Origin: Histophilus somni | GTDB lineage: Bacteria; Pseudomonadota; Gammaproteobacteria; Enterobacterales; Pasteurellaceae | NCBI RefSeq assembly: GCF_014202395.1 | Contig: NZ_JACHGQ010000002.1 | Location: forward strand, 145,579 to 209,578 | Length of the DNA: 64,000 nt | Direction: 5' to 3' | Shown: piece by piece, positions 1 through 9,988 of the stretch | How the letters are laid out: every line of letters starts with the position of its first letter | Position numbering within the stretch: position 1 is the first letter of the stretch | Notes under the pieces: model-generated | Seen by the model: only the letters and a program-made list of their open reading frames with translations | What the model was told of the DNA's origin: nothing | Databases searched by the model: none | Translations under genes and position numbers: made by a program

Positions 1-853
1 TACCTTTTAACAATTCATTAGCTACTGCAACAGAGAGTTGACCTTGCTTCACAACATCCCATAAACCAAACTGATTTACTGTGCCTCGTTTTACGTAAGG
101 ACGCATTACATTCGGCGTACTGAATCCGACAACGATTGTACCTTGTCGTTTAAGGTTCTCAACTGCTTGAGCGGCAGCCGGCAAAGCATTGGCATCTGGA
201 GCAATAATCGCATCTAAATCAGGATAGGCTTTTAAGATCCCCTCGGCAGTTTGCAGCGATTTAATTGCATCGTTATAGCCAAATTGTGTCGTCACAATTT
301 CCCATTTGGGATGTTCTTTTTCAATTTTTGCTTTGGCCTCTTTAACCCACTGGTTTTGGTCAGTCACTGTTGGACTGGAATAGAAAAATGCAACTTTTGC
401 TTTTGGTTTAGAAATTTGACTTGATACCATTTCAACTAGCATTGAGCCAAGTTGAGTAGGTGTTCCTTGATTAATATAGTAGCTTCGGCACTCAGGCTGA
501 GTATCGGAGTCCCAAGTTAATACTTTTACACCTTTTTTCATCACTCTTTTTAAGGTAGAGCACAATCCATCAGGCGATACTGCTGAGACGATAATGGCAT
601 TATAACCCTGGTTCACAAAGTTATTGATCATCTGAACTTGGTTCGATACGCTCGGTTCTGCCGGACCGTCATAGGTTACATCCAAACCTAATTTTTTTCC
701 CATTTCGACCGCACCTTGCCCACCACTGGTAAAAAAACCAACGCCAACTAATTTTGGGATAAATGCCACCTTATCCATAGCCTGTGCTATGTTAAAACCG
801 GTAAAACCTAACGCTACGGCAAGAGCGGTTGTTTTTAAAAGTGAGTATTTCAT
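1..853 (-). CDS. lsrB: AI-2 ABC transporter substrate-binding protein LsrB (partial)
   Basis: Periplasmic receptor for autoinducer-2, delivering it to the LsrACD importer. The reading frame starts at ATG 853 ([19 protein letters not shown]...), preceded by a GAGGAG ribosome site, and stays open to the window edge, so the C-terminus lies outside. The first ~25 residues are a Sec signal peptide ending near AQA. The mature part begins with [17 protein letters not shown] and continues with a periplasmic-binding fold including [19 protein letters not shown], all typical of LsrB. It is the last visible gene of the minus-strand lsrACDB operon, 112 bp after lsrD; lsrF and lsrG would be expected next, beyond position 1. 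Identification is firm; completeness cannot be judged. Confidence 0.93.
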   Translation of the reverse strand, partial: MKYSLLKTTALAVALGFTGFNIAQAMDKVAFIPKLVGVGFFTSGGQGAVEMGKKLGLDVTYDGPAEPSVSNQVQMINNFVNQGYNAIIVSAVSPDGLCSTLKRVMKKGVKVLTWDSDTQPECRSYYINQGTPTQLGSMLVEMVSSQISKPKAKVAFFYSSPTVTDQNQWVKEAKAKIEKEHPKWEIVTTQFGYNDAIKSLQTAEGILKAYPDLDAIIAPDANALPAAAQAVENLKRQGTIVVGFSTPNVMRPYVKRGTVNQFGLWDVVKQGQLSVAVANELLKG

Positions 854-965
854 AGAACGTCTCCTCAATTGAGTGTATGATTAAAAAACATACCAAAACA
901 ACAAGTATGCAGGGGTTTTATCGCAGTCAATTTTGACAAAAATCATCATAAACTAACCGCTTATT

Positions 966-1949
966 TTAAACTGCTCGGATTCGATTCCACCATTGAATCA
1001 CTACTGCCCGATGTGTATTAAGCGATTTCCCGATAAGTACAATAATCAACAATGCTCCGGACAAGGCACTGGATGTTTCATTCGAAATTCCAACCATCTG
1101 CAACCCTTGTTGTAAGTAGCCAATCAATAATGCAGCTATTGCTGTACCAATCACTGAACCTGAACCACCGTAAATATTCGCACCACCAAGTACAACTGCG
1201 GTTAGTGCCGGCATTAACAACGAACTCCCTAAGTCCGAACGAGCTGAACCAAAGTAGGATACCAGCAACACACCGACAAAAGCCGCAATCAAACCAATTA
1301 ACGGATAAATAATAAATAGAGTTTGATTAACTGGTACAGCACTATACTTAGAGACCCGTAAATTTTGCCCAATTAAAAATGTGCTACGACCAATACGAGT
1401 ACGATGCATCAACAGCCAAAACAGTGATGTCATTATTAAGAAATAAATAATCGGTGTTGGAATAATACCAAAACTGAGATTTGCAAAATCAAGTAACACA
1501 TCGGGAAATCCACCAATACCCTCATAGCCCGTTGCACCAGCAAAACCTGATAATAACAATGCACCACCACCAAACAGATACATTGTGCCAAGCGTAATAA
1601 CCAGCGGGTTAACTTGAGTATAGATAATGAGTACAGCATTAATCGCACCACACAATGATCCGACTGCAAATGTCACCGCAATTGCTACACTTAACGGTAT
1701 TCCTAGTCTAAATAATACGCCGAGAGTAATGGCACATAGCCCCACTACAGATCCAAATGAAATATCCATCCCTCCACTGACTATAATCAGTGTTAGAGGC
1801 AATGCCAACATTCCGATATAAATAAAATCGCTGGTGCTGTTAAATAAGACATTGAGATCCAATAACCGAGGATTAACCAAACCGAACCCGATAATTTCCA
1901 GTATCAGTAGACAAAAGAGAGCTATTTCCCAGCTGTATTTCTTAATCAT
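966..1949 (-). CDS. lsrD: AI-2 ABC transporter permease LsrD
   Basis: Second membrane subunit (327 aa) of the AI-2 importer. It has 8-10 hydrophobic segments and the family signature of RbsC-type permeases: [13 protein letters not shown] near residue 60 and [16 protein letters not shown] near residue 255. Its ATG overlaps the lsrC stop as ATGA, indicating translational coupling and an LsrC-LsrD heterodimer as in enteric bacteria. Position after lsrA and lsrC supports the assignment over a generic ribose permease. It should work in the inner membrane with LsrA (ATPase) and LsrB (receptor). Nothing looks truncated. Confidence 0.93.
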   Translation of the reverse strand: MIKKYSWEIALFCLLILEIIGFGLVNPRLLDLNVLFNSTSDFIYIGMLALPLTLIIVSGGMDISFGSVVGLCAITLGVLFRLGIPLSVAIAVTFAVGSLCGAINAVLIIYTQVNPLVITLGTMYLFGGGALLLSGFAGATGYEGIGGFPDVLLDFANLSFGIIPTPIIYFLIMTSLFWLLMHRTRIGRSTFLIGQNLRVSKYSAVPVNQTLFIIYPLIGLIAAFVGVLLVSYFGSARSDLGSSLLMPALTAVVLGGANIYGGSGSVIGTAIAALLIGYLQQGLQMVGISNETSSALSGALLIIVLIGKSLNTHRAVVIQWWNRIRAV

Positions 1950-2944
1950 TTTTGATTCTCCTGCAATGAATTATCTTTAAGAAAACGGGCATAACGCTGT
2001 TGTTTGATATTATTAACAATCATTACTCGGATTCTACCGTCAAATACCAATACAGCTAATAGAACCACACCAGCAACAAAGTTATTCCAATAGGCAGGCA
2101 CTTTCATCAGTACTAAAATCGTATCAATTTGAATCAGGAAATATGCCCCTAATACAGCACCAATAATATTACCTGCACCACCCAGTAAACTTATTCCACC
2201 TAATACACAAGCCGCAATTGCTTTCATTTCCAGCCCATTACCAGTTGAATTTGGCACAAAACCGATTTGAGAAGCAAAAATAATTCCAGCTAAAGCAGCC
2301 ATTAGACCGTTTACTGCAAATGCACTAATGCGAATAACATTCACCTTTACACCTAATTGCAAGGCACCTTGTAAATTATCCCCCACTGCATAAAAACAAC
2401 GACCAATATAAGTGTGAGTAAAAAAGTAGTACGTGACTAAAATGAGGAAAAGAACAGCTAACCCAATAGGCGAAAACCCCAATACAATTTCTTCTGACAA
2501 TGTTTTCAATGAATGTGGCAAACCTTCAATCCACTTACCGCCAGTTAATACTAACATTAAGCCTTTATATAAACCCAATGTCCCCAATGTCGCCACAATA
2601 GCTGGTATTCTAAGTACTGAGACTAATACACCGTTTACCCCACCTGCAATAATCCCGCACAGTAAAGTAATAGTGCACGCAATCAGTAGGGAATAACCTG
2701 AATTTAGCACTAATCCAACAACTACTGCACTTAATCCCATAATTGAGCCGACAGAGACATCAATATTACGAGTTAAAATCACAAAGGTCGCACCAATAGC
2801 TAACAAAGCTAATATTTGGGTCGAGTTAAAAATCATCATGAGAGTTTGTAAGCTAAAGTCATCCGCCACACCTAGCAATCCAAATAACAACAAAATGGCA
2901 GCTAAAATAGTTAATTCACGATTGTTCTGAATAAATTTCCACAT
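1946..2944 (-). CDS. lsrC: AI-2 ABC transporter permease LsrC
   Basis: First membrane subunit (332 aa) of the AI-2 importer. It is a polytopic protein with the permease signature [16 protein letters not shown] around residues 57-72 and [17 protein letters not shown] around 247-263. It begins 8 bp downstream of the lsrA stop with a short AGGAGGC ribosome site and overlaps lsrD by 4 nt. It belongs to the RbsC/AraH permease family; the pairing with LsrD and the adjacent lsrB, lsrR and lsrK genes identify it as LsrC. Full family length. Confidence 0.93.
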   Translation of the reverse strand: MWKFIQNNRELTILAAILLLFGLLGVADDFSLQTLMMIFNSTQILALLAIGATFVILTRNIDVSVGSIMGLSAVVVGLVLNSGYSLLIACTITLLCGIIAGGVNGVLVSVLRIPAIVATLGTLGLYKGLMLVLTGGKWIEGLPHSLKTLSEEIVLGFSPIGLAVLFLILVTYYFFTHTYIGRCFYAVGDNLQGALQLGVKVNVIRISAFAVNGLMAALAGIIFASQIGFVPNSTGNGLEMKAIAACVLGGISLLGGAGNIIGAVLGAYFLIQIDTILVLMKVPAYWNNFVAGVVLLAVLVFDGRIRVMIVNNIKQQRYARFLKDNSLQENQK

Positions 2945-2952
2945 AATGCCTC

Positions 2953-4461
2953 CTAACTACTGAATGCCAGTCGCATAATATTATCAGTATTGATATCTTC
3001 ACCTTTCAACGATTGACTAAGCTTACCGTCGTGCATTACCAAAACTCGACTAGACATTTGTTCTATTTCCTCCAAGTCAGATGAAATGAACAACACGGCT
3101 ACATTTTGTTTGGCAATACTTTTTATTAATTGATAAATATCTGCTCTCGCACCAATATCAACGCCACGAGTTGGCTCATCAACAATCAACAACCGAGGAT
3201 CGGCTTCCAAACATTTTGCGATCAAAATTTTTTGCTGATTACCACCTGATAAGGTACGTACCGATTGCTCAACATGATTAAATTTTATTCCGATAGCATG
3301 GTAATAGCGTTCTAAAATTGCTTTCTCCTTGGACTCATCAATCCAAAAGCCCATATCATGATAGGTTAATCCGCAGGTATTCCAACTTAATGGTGAATCC
3401 AAATGCAATCCAGAGGCTTGCCTATCTTCGGGCAAATACACTAAGCCTCGTTTAAGCCGTTGCTTAACGGACAGTGAATTAATTAGCTCATCACAAAATA
3501 TCACTTTACCGGATTTGGCTTTACGCAAACCATACAGCGTTTCAGCTAATTCGGTTCTACCTGAGCCGACTACGCCTGCTAATCCTAAAATCTCGCCAGG
3601 ATAAATTTCAAAGTTGATATCTCGGAATCCTTCACCAGTGAAATTTTCTACTGTCAATAATGGAAATTCGGTCGATTTCACCCTCTTATGCCCTGGTAAA
3701 TCCAACCACAACTGCTGACTTTCTGTTAATGATGCATTTTTAGCTCGAGGAGTAATCGCCTGAATAACATCGTCGTGATTGATCTTGTCAATTGGCTCGC
3801 TTAAGGCAATGTAACCATCTCGCATTACACTCACCCAATCAGCAATTTGCCAAACTTCAGACAATTTATGCGAAATAAAAACAATCCCTACCCCTTTGAC
3901 GAGTAAGGAATTTATCTGTCCGAATAAATTTTCGGTTTCCACTGGTGTTAATGAGGCGGTAGGTTCATCTAAAATCAGAATCTGAGCATCTCGCATTAAG
4001 CCTCGCATAATTTCAACTAACTGCTGATCAGCAACATCTAATAAACCAGCCTGCATATCCAAATTTAAATGTGAGTTTAGTTCCGTCAACAACGCTGTGA
4101 GCTTTGACTGTAAATCCATTGTTCTTGGCAAACCGAATAAAATATTCTCTTTGACACTCAAATTAGAAAATAACAAAGGTTCTTGCGGAACAAGGTAAAT
4201 ACCTAATTGATGTGCCTTGCTTGGTGTTAAATTGGTTCGGACTTTGCCATGAATTTTTAACGTACCGGTATCTTGCAGCTGAATACCGGCAATAATTTTC
4301 ATCAAGGTTGATTTGCCAGCACCGTTTCCACCAAGTAGAGTATGCACCTGCCCAGAATAAAGGGAAAAGTTAATGGATTTTAGTACTTCAACACCAGAGA
4401 AAGCTTTACTTACATCACAAGCTTCCAGTAAAGGCGTAGGATTAGATTCTGTCTCTTTCAT
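2953..4461 (-). CDS. lsrA: AI-2 ABC transporter ATP-binding protein LsrA
   Basis: Cytoplasmic ATPase (502 aa) that powers AI-2 import. It has two tandem nucleotide-binding domains, as in RbsA-type sugar ATPases. Domain 1 has Walker [10 protein letters not shown] near residue 44 and Walker [12 protein letters not shown] near 163. Domain 2 has a degenerate Walker A ([10 protein letters not shown], ~295), an intact LSGGNQQK signature (~406) and Walker [16 protein letters not shown] (~428). It is the first gene of the minus-strand operon and reads away from the shared control region with lsrR. The RbsA/XylG families share this architecture; locus context decides for LsrA. Confidence 0.94.
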   Translation of the reverse strand: MKETESNPTPLLEACDVSKAFSGVEVLKSINFSLYSGQVHTLLGGNGAGKSTLMKIIAGIQLQDTGTLKIHGKVRTNLTPSKAHQLGIYLVPQEPLLFSNLSVKENILFGLPRTMDLQSKLTALLTELNSHLNLDMQAGLLDVADQQLVEIMRGLMRDAQILILDEPTASLTPVETENLFGQINSLLVKGVGIVFISHKLSEVWQIADWVSVMRDGYIALSEPIDKINHDDVIQAITPRAKNASLTESQQLWLDLPGHKRVKSTEFPLLTVENFTGEGFRDINFEIYPGEILGLAGVVGSGRTELAETLYGLRKAKSGKVIFCDELINSLSVKQRLKRGLVYLPEDRQASGLHLDSPLSWNTCGLTYHDMGFWIDESKEKAILERYYHAIGIKFNHVEQSVRTLSGGNQQKILIAKCLEADPRLLIVDEPTRGVDIGARADIYQLIKSIAKQNVAVLFISSDLEEIEQMSSRVLVMHDGKLSQSLKGEDINTDNIMRLAFSS

Positions 4462-4478
4462 TTTCGCCCCTTCAAATT

Positions 4479-4510
4479 GAACAAATGAAAATTTTAATTG
4501 TCATTTGTTC
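4479..4510. promoter_or_regulatory. Perfect inverted repeat upstream of lsrA, candidate LsrR operator
   Basis: Arms GAACAAATGA (4479-4488) and TCATTTGTTC (4501-4510) are exact inverted complements separated by 12 bp. The repeat lies 18 bp upstream of the lsrA start, where a repressor would block the lsrACDB transcript. SorC-family regulators such as LsrR bind dyad operators. A weaker copy with the same spacing sits at the lsrR start (4627-4658). Assignment to LsrR is inferred from position. Confidence 0.6.
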
Positions 4511-4540
4511 CAAATCATAACCCAAAAAATTCTATTTTTT

Positions 4541-4556
4541 TGTGATAAACTTCACA
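4541..4556. promoter_or_regulatory. CRP-binding site (lsr intergenic, 1)
   Basis: TGTGATAAACTTCACA matches the CRP core TGTGA-N6-TCACA at all ten specific positions. It lies centrally between the divergent lsrA and lsrR genes. cAMP-CRP activation of lsr operons is established in enteric bacteria; here it is predicted from the site. Confidence 0.8.
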
Positions 4557-4598
4557 TTTTTAAGAATTTTATGTCTTTTTTTCACATTAAATGTAAAA

Positions 4599-4614
4599 TG
4601 TGATCGAATTCACA
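4599..4614. promoter_or_regulatory. CRP-binding site (lsr intergenic, 2)
   Basis: TGTGATCGAATTCACA is a second perfect TGTGA-N6-TCACA match, 58 bp from the first and 38 bp before lsrR. Two sites suggest that each divergent promoter has its own activator site. Confidence 0.8.
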
Positions 4615-4626
4615 CTTTAGAAAAAG

Positions 4627-4658
4627 AACATTTGATTAAAATTAAAATCAGATGAATA
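4627..4658. promoter_or_regulatory. Second, weaker operator-like dyad at the lsrR start
   Basis: Half-sites GAACATTTGA (4627-4636) and TCAGATGAAT (4649-4658) keep the 12-bp spacing of the perfect repeat near lsrA, with 6 of 10 arm positions matching. The dyad covers the lsrR start codon, as expected for autorepression. This is inference from symmetry and position. Confidence 0.4.
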
Positions 4659-5638
4659 ATAAAAACAGGGTAAAAAAAATGATAAATTTAGATAATCACT
4701 ACGAGTCTGGCTTTAACGAGGAAGAGTTATTAGCACGCATTGCGTGGTTCTACTACCACGATAATCTGACACAAAATGAAATTGGTGAGAAATTGGGCTT
4801 GCCCCGTTTAAAAGTTTCACGCTTACTGGAAAAAGGGCGACAAATCGGCTTAATCAAAGTTCAAATCAACTCTCGTTATAAAGGATGCTTGGAACTAGAA
4901 GAAGCTTTAAAACAGCGATTTCATTTACAGCATATTCGTGTGTTGCCAGAGTTACAGAATTATGAAGTCAATGCCCGCTTAGGTGTCGGAGCCTCTCAAA
5001 TGTTGATGGGATTACTCAAAGCAAAGCAAGTTCTCTCTTTTGGGTTTGGTGACACCGTGATGCACACGGTAAAGCACTGCAATGATTTTATTAAACAAAA
5101 CCAGATTAAGTTAATCACCTTAACCGGCGGTGTTGGACCTTATATGCAAAGTATTGGGCAACTTGATAGTAGCTGTGCTATCAGTATTATTCCCGCCCCT
5201 CTACGAGCTTCTTCACCTGAAGCTGCACAACTTTTCCAAAAAGAGGGGTATGTACGAGATATTATGTTAGCAGCCAGTATGGCTGATGTTGCCGTCGTTG
5301 GTATCGGATCTACGGTTCAGAAAACACGCTCCACTTTGCTTCAAACAGGTTATATCATCAATGAAAAACAACTAGATGAATTTCGTCAAAAAGGTGCTGT
5401 GGGGGATATTTTAGGCTATTTCTTACAAGAAAATGGAAACATTCAACCGGATATGCCGATTCACGAGGAATTAATCAGCGTTTCATTAGATAGTATCAAG
5501 CGAATACCGACTATTATTGGCGTTGCCGGTGGTGAAGATAAAGTTGAAGCAATTATTGCCGCACTTTTAGGACAGCATATCAATTCATTAGTCACAGAGG
5601 AAAAAACCGCACGCACTATTTTAGCTAAAGTAGTGTAA
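4652..5638 (+). CDS. lsrR: Transcriptional regulator LsrR
   Basis: Repressor of the lsr operons, relieved when phosphorylated AI-2 binds (established for enteric LsrR). The 328-aa protein has an N-terminal helix-turn-helix ([36 protein letters not shown], residues ~20-55, given here only as a landmark) and a SorC sugar-binding domain with [33 protein letters not shown] and [11 protein letters not shown]. The start is uncertain. ATG 4652 has no clear ribosome site and sits in a possible operator, while in-frame ATG 4679 (residue 10) follows an AGGG and may be the true start. It is followed by lsrK after 32 bp. Confidence 0.93.
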   Translation: MNNKNRVKKMINLDNHYESGFNEEELLARIAWFYYHDNLTQNEIGEKLGLPRLKVSRLLEKGRQIGLIKVQINSRYKGCLELEEALKQRFHLQHIRVLPELQNYEVNARLGVGASQMLMGLLKAKQVLSFGFGDTVMHTVKHCNDFIKQNQIKLITLTGGVGPYMQSIGQLDSSCAISIIPAPLRASSPEAAQLFQKEGYVRDIMLAASMADVAVVGIGSTVQKTRSTLLQTGYIINEKQLDEFRQKGAVGDILGYFLQENGNIQPDMPIHEELISVSLDSIKRIPTIIGVAGGEDKVEAIIAALLGQHINSLVTEEKTARTILAKVV

Positions 5639-5641
5639 CGA

Positions 5642-5666
5642 TTTTCCTCAGATAATCGGAGGAAAA
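5642..5666 (+). promoter_or_regulatory. Hairpin overlapping the lsrK ribosome binding site
   Basis: TTTTCCTC (5642-5649) is an exact inverted complement of GAGGAAAA (5659-5666), with a 9-nt loop. The 3' arm contains the GGAGG-like ribosome site for lsrK (ATG 5671). In mRNA this could limit lsrK translation relative to lsrR. The repeat is seen; the regulatory role is inferred. Confidence 0.4.
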
Positions 5667-5670
5667 CATA

Positions 5671-7245
5671 ATGCAATTATCCCGTTATTTAATGGCATTA
5701 GATGCCGGCACAGGTAGTATTCGTGCAGTTATTTTTGATCTTGAAGGAAATCAAATCGCTACGTCACAAAAAGAATGGACACATATTTCCGACCAAAATA
5801 TCCCAGGCTCAATGGGCTTTGATTTACAAAATAACTGGCACCTTGCTTGCTTATGTATTCAAGAAGTTTTAGCTACCAGCCAAATAGATGCTAAACAAAT
5901 TATAGCTATATCGACTTGCTCTATGCGTGAAGGCATTGTTTTATACGATGCCAATAAAAACCCGATTTGGGCGTGCGGTAATGTGGATGCCAGATCTGTA
6001 GAAGAAGTTATTCAATTAAAGTCTCTAAACCAGTATCAGTTTGAACAACAAGTTTATCAATCCTCCGGTCAAACACTGGCATTAAGTGCATTACCCCGTT
6101 TACTTTGGCTTGCACATCATCAACCTAATCTTTATGCTCAAGTCCATTTTCTCTCTATGATTAGCGATTGGTTAGGATTTATGCTTAGCGGAGAACTGGC
6201 CGTCGAACCTTCAAATGCTGGCACAACCGGCATTCTCAACCTAAAAACCCGAAAATGGGAGCACACTTTACTAGAGATGGCTGGACTCAATCCTGCTATT
6301 TTACCGAAAGTAAAAGAGACAGGTGAAATACTCGGTCAAGTAACCGCCCATTCTGCACAGCAAACCGGGTTAATAGTCGGCACGCCTATTGTTGTTGGTG
6401 GTGGTGATGTGCAATTAGGTTGTATCGGACTAGGGATCACAGAACCGGGGCAAGCTGCTATTATTGGAGGAACTTTCTGGCAACAGGTCGTAAACTTACC
6501 ACAAGCAATGACAGATCCTAAAATGAATATACGCATCAATCCGCATGTCATTGCACCGATGGTACAAGCAGAATCTATCAGCTTCTTTACAGGGCTTACT
6601 ATGCGTTGGTTTAGAGATGCTTTCTGTGAAGAAGAAAAAGCCGTCGCTCATCGCTTAGGTGTTGATGCTTACACATTACTGGAACAAATGGCAGAAAAGA
6701 TACCCGTAGGTTCAAATGATGTTATTCCTGTATTCTCTGATGCTATGCATTTCAAATCTTGGTATCACGCAGCCCCATCATTTATTAACCTTTCGATTGA
6801 TCCTGAAAAATGTAACAAATCAGTCCTGTTTAGGGCATTACAAGAAAATGCAGCAATTGTATCTTCATGTAATCTTGATCAAGTCCAGCAATTCAGCCAA
6901 GTTAATCTTACCAGTATTGTTTTTGCCGGAGGTGGTGCAAAAGGGAAATTATGGAGCCAAATTCTAGCCGATGTAACAGGATTGGTTGTTAATGTACCTG
7001 TAGTAAAAGAAGCAACTGCTCTAGGATGTGCCATTGCAGCTGGAGTAGGTGCTGGTATTTATACTTCATTACATGAAGCAGGTAAAACATTAGTAAAATT
7101 TGAAAGACAACATCAACCAAATGCAAGAAATCATAATTTATATCAAATACATAAAGAAAAATGGCAAGAAATATACCAGCAGCAATTGAAATTGGTTGAC
7201 AGAGGACTAACCATTTCGCTTTGGAAAGCTCCTGGGATTAAATAA
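5671..7245 (+). CDS. lsrK: Autoinducer-2 kinase LsrK
   Basis: Phosphorylates imported AI-2, trapping it in the cytoplasm and producing the LsrR inducer. The 524-aa protein is an FGGY-family kinase. It has N-terminal [14 protein letters not shown] (phosphate-binding loop, ~8-21), [13 protein letters not shown] in the substrate region, [15 protein letters not shown] around 245 with the likely catalytic Asp, and [20 protein letters not shown] in the C-terminal ATPase half. Length matches enteric LsrK (~530 aa). It is cotranscribed with lsrR and followed by a long stem-loop. The substrate assignment rests on strong family resemblance plus the complete lsr neighbourhood. Confidence 0.94.
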   Translation: MQLSRYLMALDAGTGSIRAVIFDLEGNQIATSQKEWTHISDQNIPGSMGFDLQNNWHLACLCIQEVLATSQIDAKQIIAISTCSMREGIVLYDANKNPIWACGNVDARSVEEVIQLKSLNQYQFEQQVYQSSGQTLALSALPRLLWLAHHQPNLYAQVHFLSMISDWLGFMLSGELAVEPSNAGTTGILNLKTRKWEHTLLEMAGLNPAILPKVKETGEILGQVTAHSAQQTGLIVGTPIVVGGGDVQLGCIGLGITEPGQAAIIGGTFWQQVVNLPQAMTDPKMNIRINPHVIAPMVQAESISFFTGLTMRWFRDAFCEEEKAVAHRLGVDAYTLLEQMAEKIPVGSNDVIPVFSDAMHFKSWYHAAPSFINLSIDPEKCNKSVLFRALQENAAIVSSCNLDQVQQFSQVNLTSIVFAGGGAKGKLWSQILADVTGLVVNVPVVKEATALGCAIAAGVGAGIYTSLHEAGKTLVKFERQHQPNARNHNLYQIHKEKWQEIYQQQLKLVDRGLTISLWKAPGIK

Positions 7246-7260
7246 ATATCTAAAACGACA

Positions 7261-7305
7261 GCAACGTAAACTTAAAAAGAGTATACCAATTTTTCTTTAC
7301 GTTGC
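7261..7305 (+). terminator. Stem-loop after lsrK
   Basis: GCAACGTAAA (7261-7270) pairs exactly with TTTACGTTGC (7296-7305) around a 25-nt loop, 16 bp after the lsrK stop. There is only a short T-rich stretch afterwards, so it may be a weak terminator or an mRNA-stabilising hairpin. Confidence 0.45.
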
Positions 7306-7655
7306 TACTTCACTTTTCCAGTCAAGTGACTAAAATCTACCGGAATTTCTTCACCTCATGAAATTACCTTTCATATTAAATCTAAGCAATAACCCGATTA
7401 TTCTCTCTTAGACATACCGTATTAGCTCAGATATTGAGTGGTAAGTACGCAATCCTTAAACCAACAATAACAACTCATCAAATTGGCTTGATTTAAGCAT
7501 TCATTGATTGTATTGTAACGGCTTTTGTTTCACGCCAAATTAATCCTGTATTACTTTATCATTTAGGCGTGGGCGTTTCCGTCGGCATGCACAAAAAGAG
7601 AAAAGCTCACGAAAACGCTAAACCCTAACCGTTTCAATTATCAAACAAGTAAAAA
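7306..7655. other. Non-coding stretch between lsrK and dusA with a possible gene remnant
   Basis: No full gene is visible. From about 7500 to 7628 a plus-strand frame is open and ends with GVGVSVGMHKKRKAHENAKP and a stop. It lacks a start and ribosome site and is preceded by stops, so it looks like the tail of a decayed membrane protein gene. I do not recognise the family. The stretch marks the boundary between the lsr block, without uptake signals, and the core genome. Confidence 0.25.
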
Positions 7656-8642
7656 ATGAAGCAAAATCAACCGCACTTTTATCGAGGTCGTTTTTCCGTT
7701 GCTCCTATGCTGGACTGGACTACACGCCACTGCCGTTTTTTCCATCGGCAGTTCAGCCGGTATACCTTACTCTATACAGAAATGGTTACTACCGGTGCAA
7801 TTATTCATGCCAAATACGATCATCTTGCTTATGATGTATCGGAAAACCCCGTGGCATTACAACTCGGCGGAAGTGATCCTGAAAAACTGCAATATTGTGC
7901 AAAAAAAGCTGAAGAACGTGGCTATCAAGAAATAAACTTGAATGTAGGTTGTCCATCCGATCGGGTGCAAAATGGGATGTTCGGTGCTTGCCTGATGGCA
8001 AGGGCTGCTCTAGTAGCAGAATGTGTGAACGCAATGCAAAGTGCGGTCAATATTCCAGTCACAGTAAAAACTCGTCTTGGTATTGATGAGTTTGATAGCT
8101 ATGAATTTCTATGTGATTTTATCGAAAAAGTACATAATATCGGTTGCCAAGAATTTATTATTCATGCTAGAAAAGCATGGTTATCAGGGTTAAGTCCAAA
8201 AGAAAATCGTGAAATTCCGCCACTTAATTATGAGCGAGTTTATCAGTTGAAAAAGGATTTTCCTGATTTATTGATCAGCATTAATGGCGGAATTAAAACG
8301 CTTGAAGAAATTCAACGACATCTCAATTATGTGGACGGAGTAATGGTTGGGCGTGAAGCTTATCAAAACCCGTCTTTATTGGGCTATATTGATCAAGCGT
8401 TATTTGATCCGTCTTGTGCAATTATCACGCCAAGACAAGCAATAGAAAATATGTTTCCTTACATAGAGCAACAATTGAGTCAAGGCGTTTATCTTAATCA
8501 TATTGCTCGCCATTTATTAGGTGCATTTCAACAATGTAAAGGGGCAAGGCAATGGCGACGCTATATGAGTGAAAACATCCATAAATCTCATGCCGGTGTG
8601 GAGGTTATTGAAAAAGCCTTAACTTTCATTGAGGAAAAATAA
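7656..8642 (+). CDS. dusA: tRNA-dihydrouridine(20/20a) synthase DusA
   Basis: FMN-dependent enzyme that reduces uridine 20/20a in the D-loop of tRNAs, using NADPH. The 328-aa protein shows the TIM-barrel start [14 protein letters not shown] (~16-29), [11 protein letters not shown] (~69), the active-site block [21 protein letters not shown] with the catalytic Cys (~95-115), the VKTRLGID motif (~139) and [12 protein letters not shown] (~207). The DWTTRHCR signature separates DusA from DusB and DusC. An uptake signal lies in codons 6-9. It is monocistronic and followed by a strong terminator. Confidence 0.95.
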   Translation: MKQNQPHFYRGRFSVAPMLDWTTRHCRFFHRQFSRYTLLYTEMVTTGAIIHAKYDHLAYDVSENPVALQLGGSDPEKLQYCAKKAEERGYQEINLNVGCPSDRVQNGMFGACLMARAALVAECVNAMQSAVNIPVTVKTRLGIDEFDSYEFLCDFIEKVHNIGCQEFIIHARKAWLSGLSPKENREIPPLNYERVYQLKKDFPDLLISINGGIKTLEEIQRHLNYVDGVMVGREAYQNPSLLGYIDQALFDPSCAIITPRQAIENMFPYIEQQLSQGVYLNHIARHLLGAFQQCKGARQWRRYMSENIHKSHAGVEVIEKALTFIEEK

Positions 8643-8650
8643 AACCTATA

Positions 8651-8686
8651 AAAATGCCCTTAACAATGATTTTTAAGGGCATTTTT
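8651..8686. terminator. Bidirectional terminator between dusA and hemY
   Basis: AAAATGCCCTTA (8651-8662) pairs with TAAGGGCATTTT (8674-8685). It is flanked by A and T runs on both sides, so it can serve dusA on the plus strand and hemY on the minus strand. It starts 8 bp after the dusA stop and ends 11 bp before the hemY stop. Confidence 0.85.
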
Positions 8687-8696
8687 AACAATATAC

Positions 8697-9974
8697 TTAG
8701 GATTTTTGTTCTAAAAGGGCGGTCGGATTTTCTGCTGTTTTTTTGGTTTTATTTTCCGACTCTTTAATTGACATCGCATTTCTCAATCCTTCCTCACGAA
8801 CTTTTTGTGCTAATTCAAGCTCTCCAACCTGTTCGAAAACATAAGCCGCCATAGTAATATCATTTGCTTGTAAGCTCGCTTTATTCTCTATCACTTTCTT
8901 GAATGCTTCTGCCGCTTTAGCGAAATCATCATTACGCACATAAAGGTAACCTAACGCACGTTCAACACAGCAACAATCTTTACTGTTTGACTGTTTTGCA
9001 CGTTTTTCCAAAAGTTTTAATAACTTACTGTTATCTTCTGGTTGTAAACGAGTAATTTGAGTACAAAGAGCAACATTAGCTTCAACACTATTTTCAACTT
9101 TTTTCAGAGCATCAATAGCTAACTCATAAGCACTTTCATGATCATCACTATCTAGTAAACGACGAATTAAACCAACCTTAACATATAAATCATTACGGCG
9201 TTTACGAGGCTGTTCATCCCACCAACGTAATAACCCATCAACACCCTCTTCGTTCATTTTCTCGTCTAATAAACCATCTTCGACTTTACGTTGAAGTGCG
9301 GTGAATTCATCGGAAGAATATAATCCAACTTTTTCAATTTGATCTAGAATTTTATCCAATGCGTGGAAGGCGGCAGATTTCAGGTAAATTTTCACTGCCA
9401 GCTTTAATACTTCTTTATTACGAGAGGTCATCTCCAGTAAACTATCCACCGAACTACGAGCTGCCGGAAGTTTATTTTGTTGCAATAAAATTCTAGTACG
9501 TGCAATTTCGACAATTAAACTGTCTGTACCTGCTAATTCTGTTGCTTCAATTAAATAGCGATTGGCAACAAAATCATCGCCTCGCTGTTGTGCCGCTTCC
9601 GCCGCTTTAATTAAATTCAATATCGGTTTATCTGAATGTCTAGCATTTTTTCCAATCAATTTCTCAGCTTTGGAATAATCGCCCTCATTCATCTTCACTA
9701 AACCTTCCAAAGTTTGACGTTGTGCCTTAACACGTTTACGACGAGAGAACCAACTATAGGTATTATTACTCAAACGGAAGAAACGTGTAACCACCCATTC
9801 AATCAGATAAACAATGGCCATTAAAATCACAAAGAAAATAACCAACATCGTGATTGACATTTCGATGTTATAGCTTGCCGTTTGAATTAACACATATCCC
9901 TGTTTACCTGATAAATAGGGACCGCCAATTAATCCAGCCAATAAAACCAGCATTAAAAATAGAACTCTGAACAT
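8697..9974 (-). CDS. hemY: Heme biosynthesis-associated TPR protein HemY
   Basis: Inner-membrane protein of the hemCDXY operon with a poorly defined role in late porphyrin metabolism. The 425-aa protein has two N-terminal membrane helices (residues ~2-22 and ~40-62) followed by a soluble region of helical TPR-like repeats, such as residues 90-230 and [18 protein letters not shown] near 355. The C-terminus is charged. It starts 14 bp after hemX. This is the gammaproteobacterial HemY (HemY_N family), unrelated to protoporphyrinogen oxidase HemY of Gram-positive bacteria. Confidence 0.9.
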   Translation of the reverse strand: MFRVLFLMLVLLAGLIGGPYLSGKQGYVLIQTASYNIEMSITMLVIFFVILMAIVYLIEWVVTRFFRLSNNTYSWFSRRKRVKAQRQTLEGLVKMNEGDYSKAEKLIGKNARHSDKPILNLIKAAEAAQQRGDDFVANRYLIEATELAGTDSLIVEIARTRILLQQNKLPAARSSVDSLLEMTSRNKEVLKLAVKIYLKSAAFHALDKILDQIEKVGLYSSDEFTALQRKVEDGLLDEKMNEEGVDGLLRWWDEQPRKRRNDLYVKVGLIRRLLDSDDHESAYELAIDALKKVENSVEANVALCTQITRLQPEDNSKLLKLLEKRAKQSNSKDCCCVERALGYLYVRNDDFAKAAEAFKKVIENKASLQANDITMAAYVFEQVGELELAQKVREEGLRNAMSIKESENKTKKTAENPTALLEQKS

Positions 9975-9988
9975 ACGCTATTCTCCTA

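Noticed and set aside
1..853. Treating lsrB as a pseudogene because it is short
   Set aside because: The frame is open to the window edge; it is cut by the window, not by a mutation.
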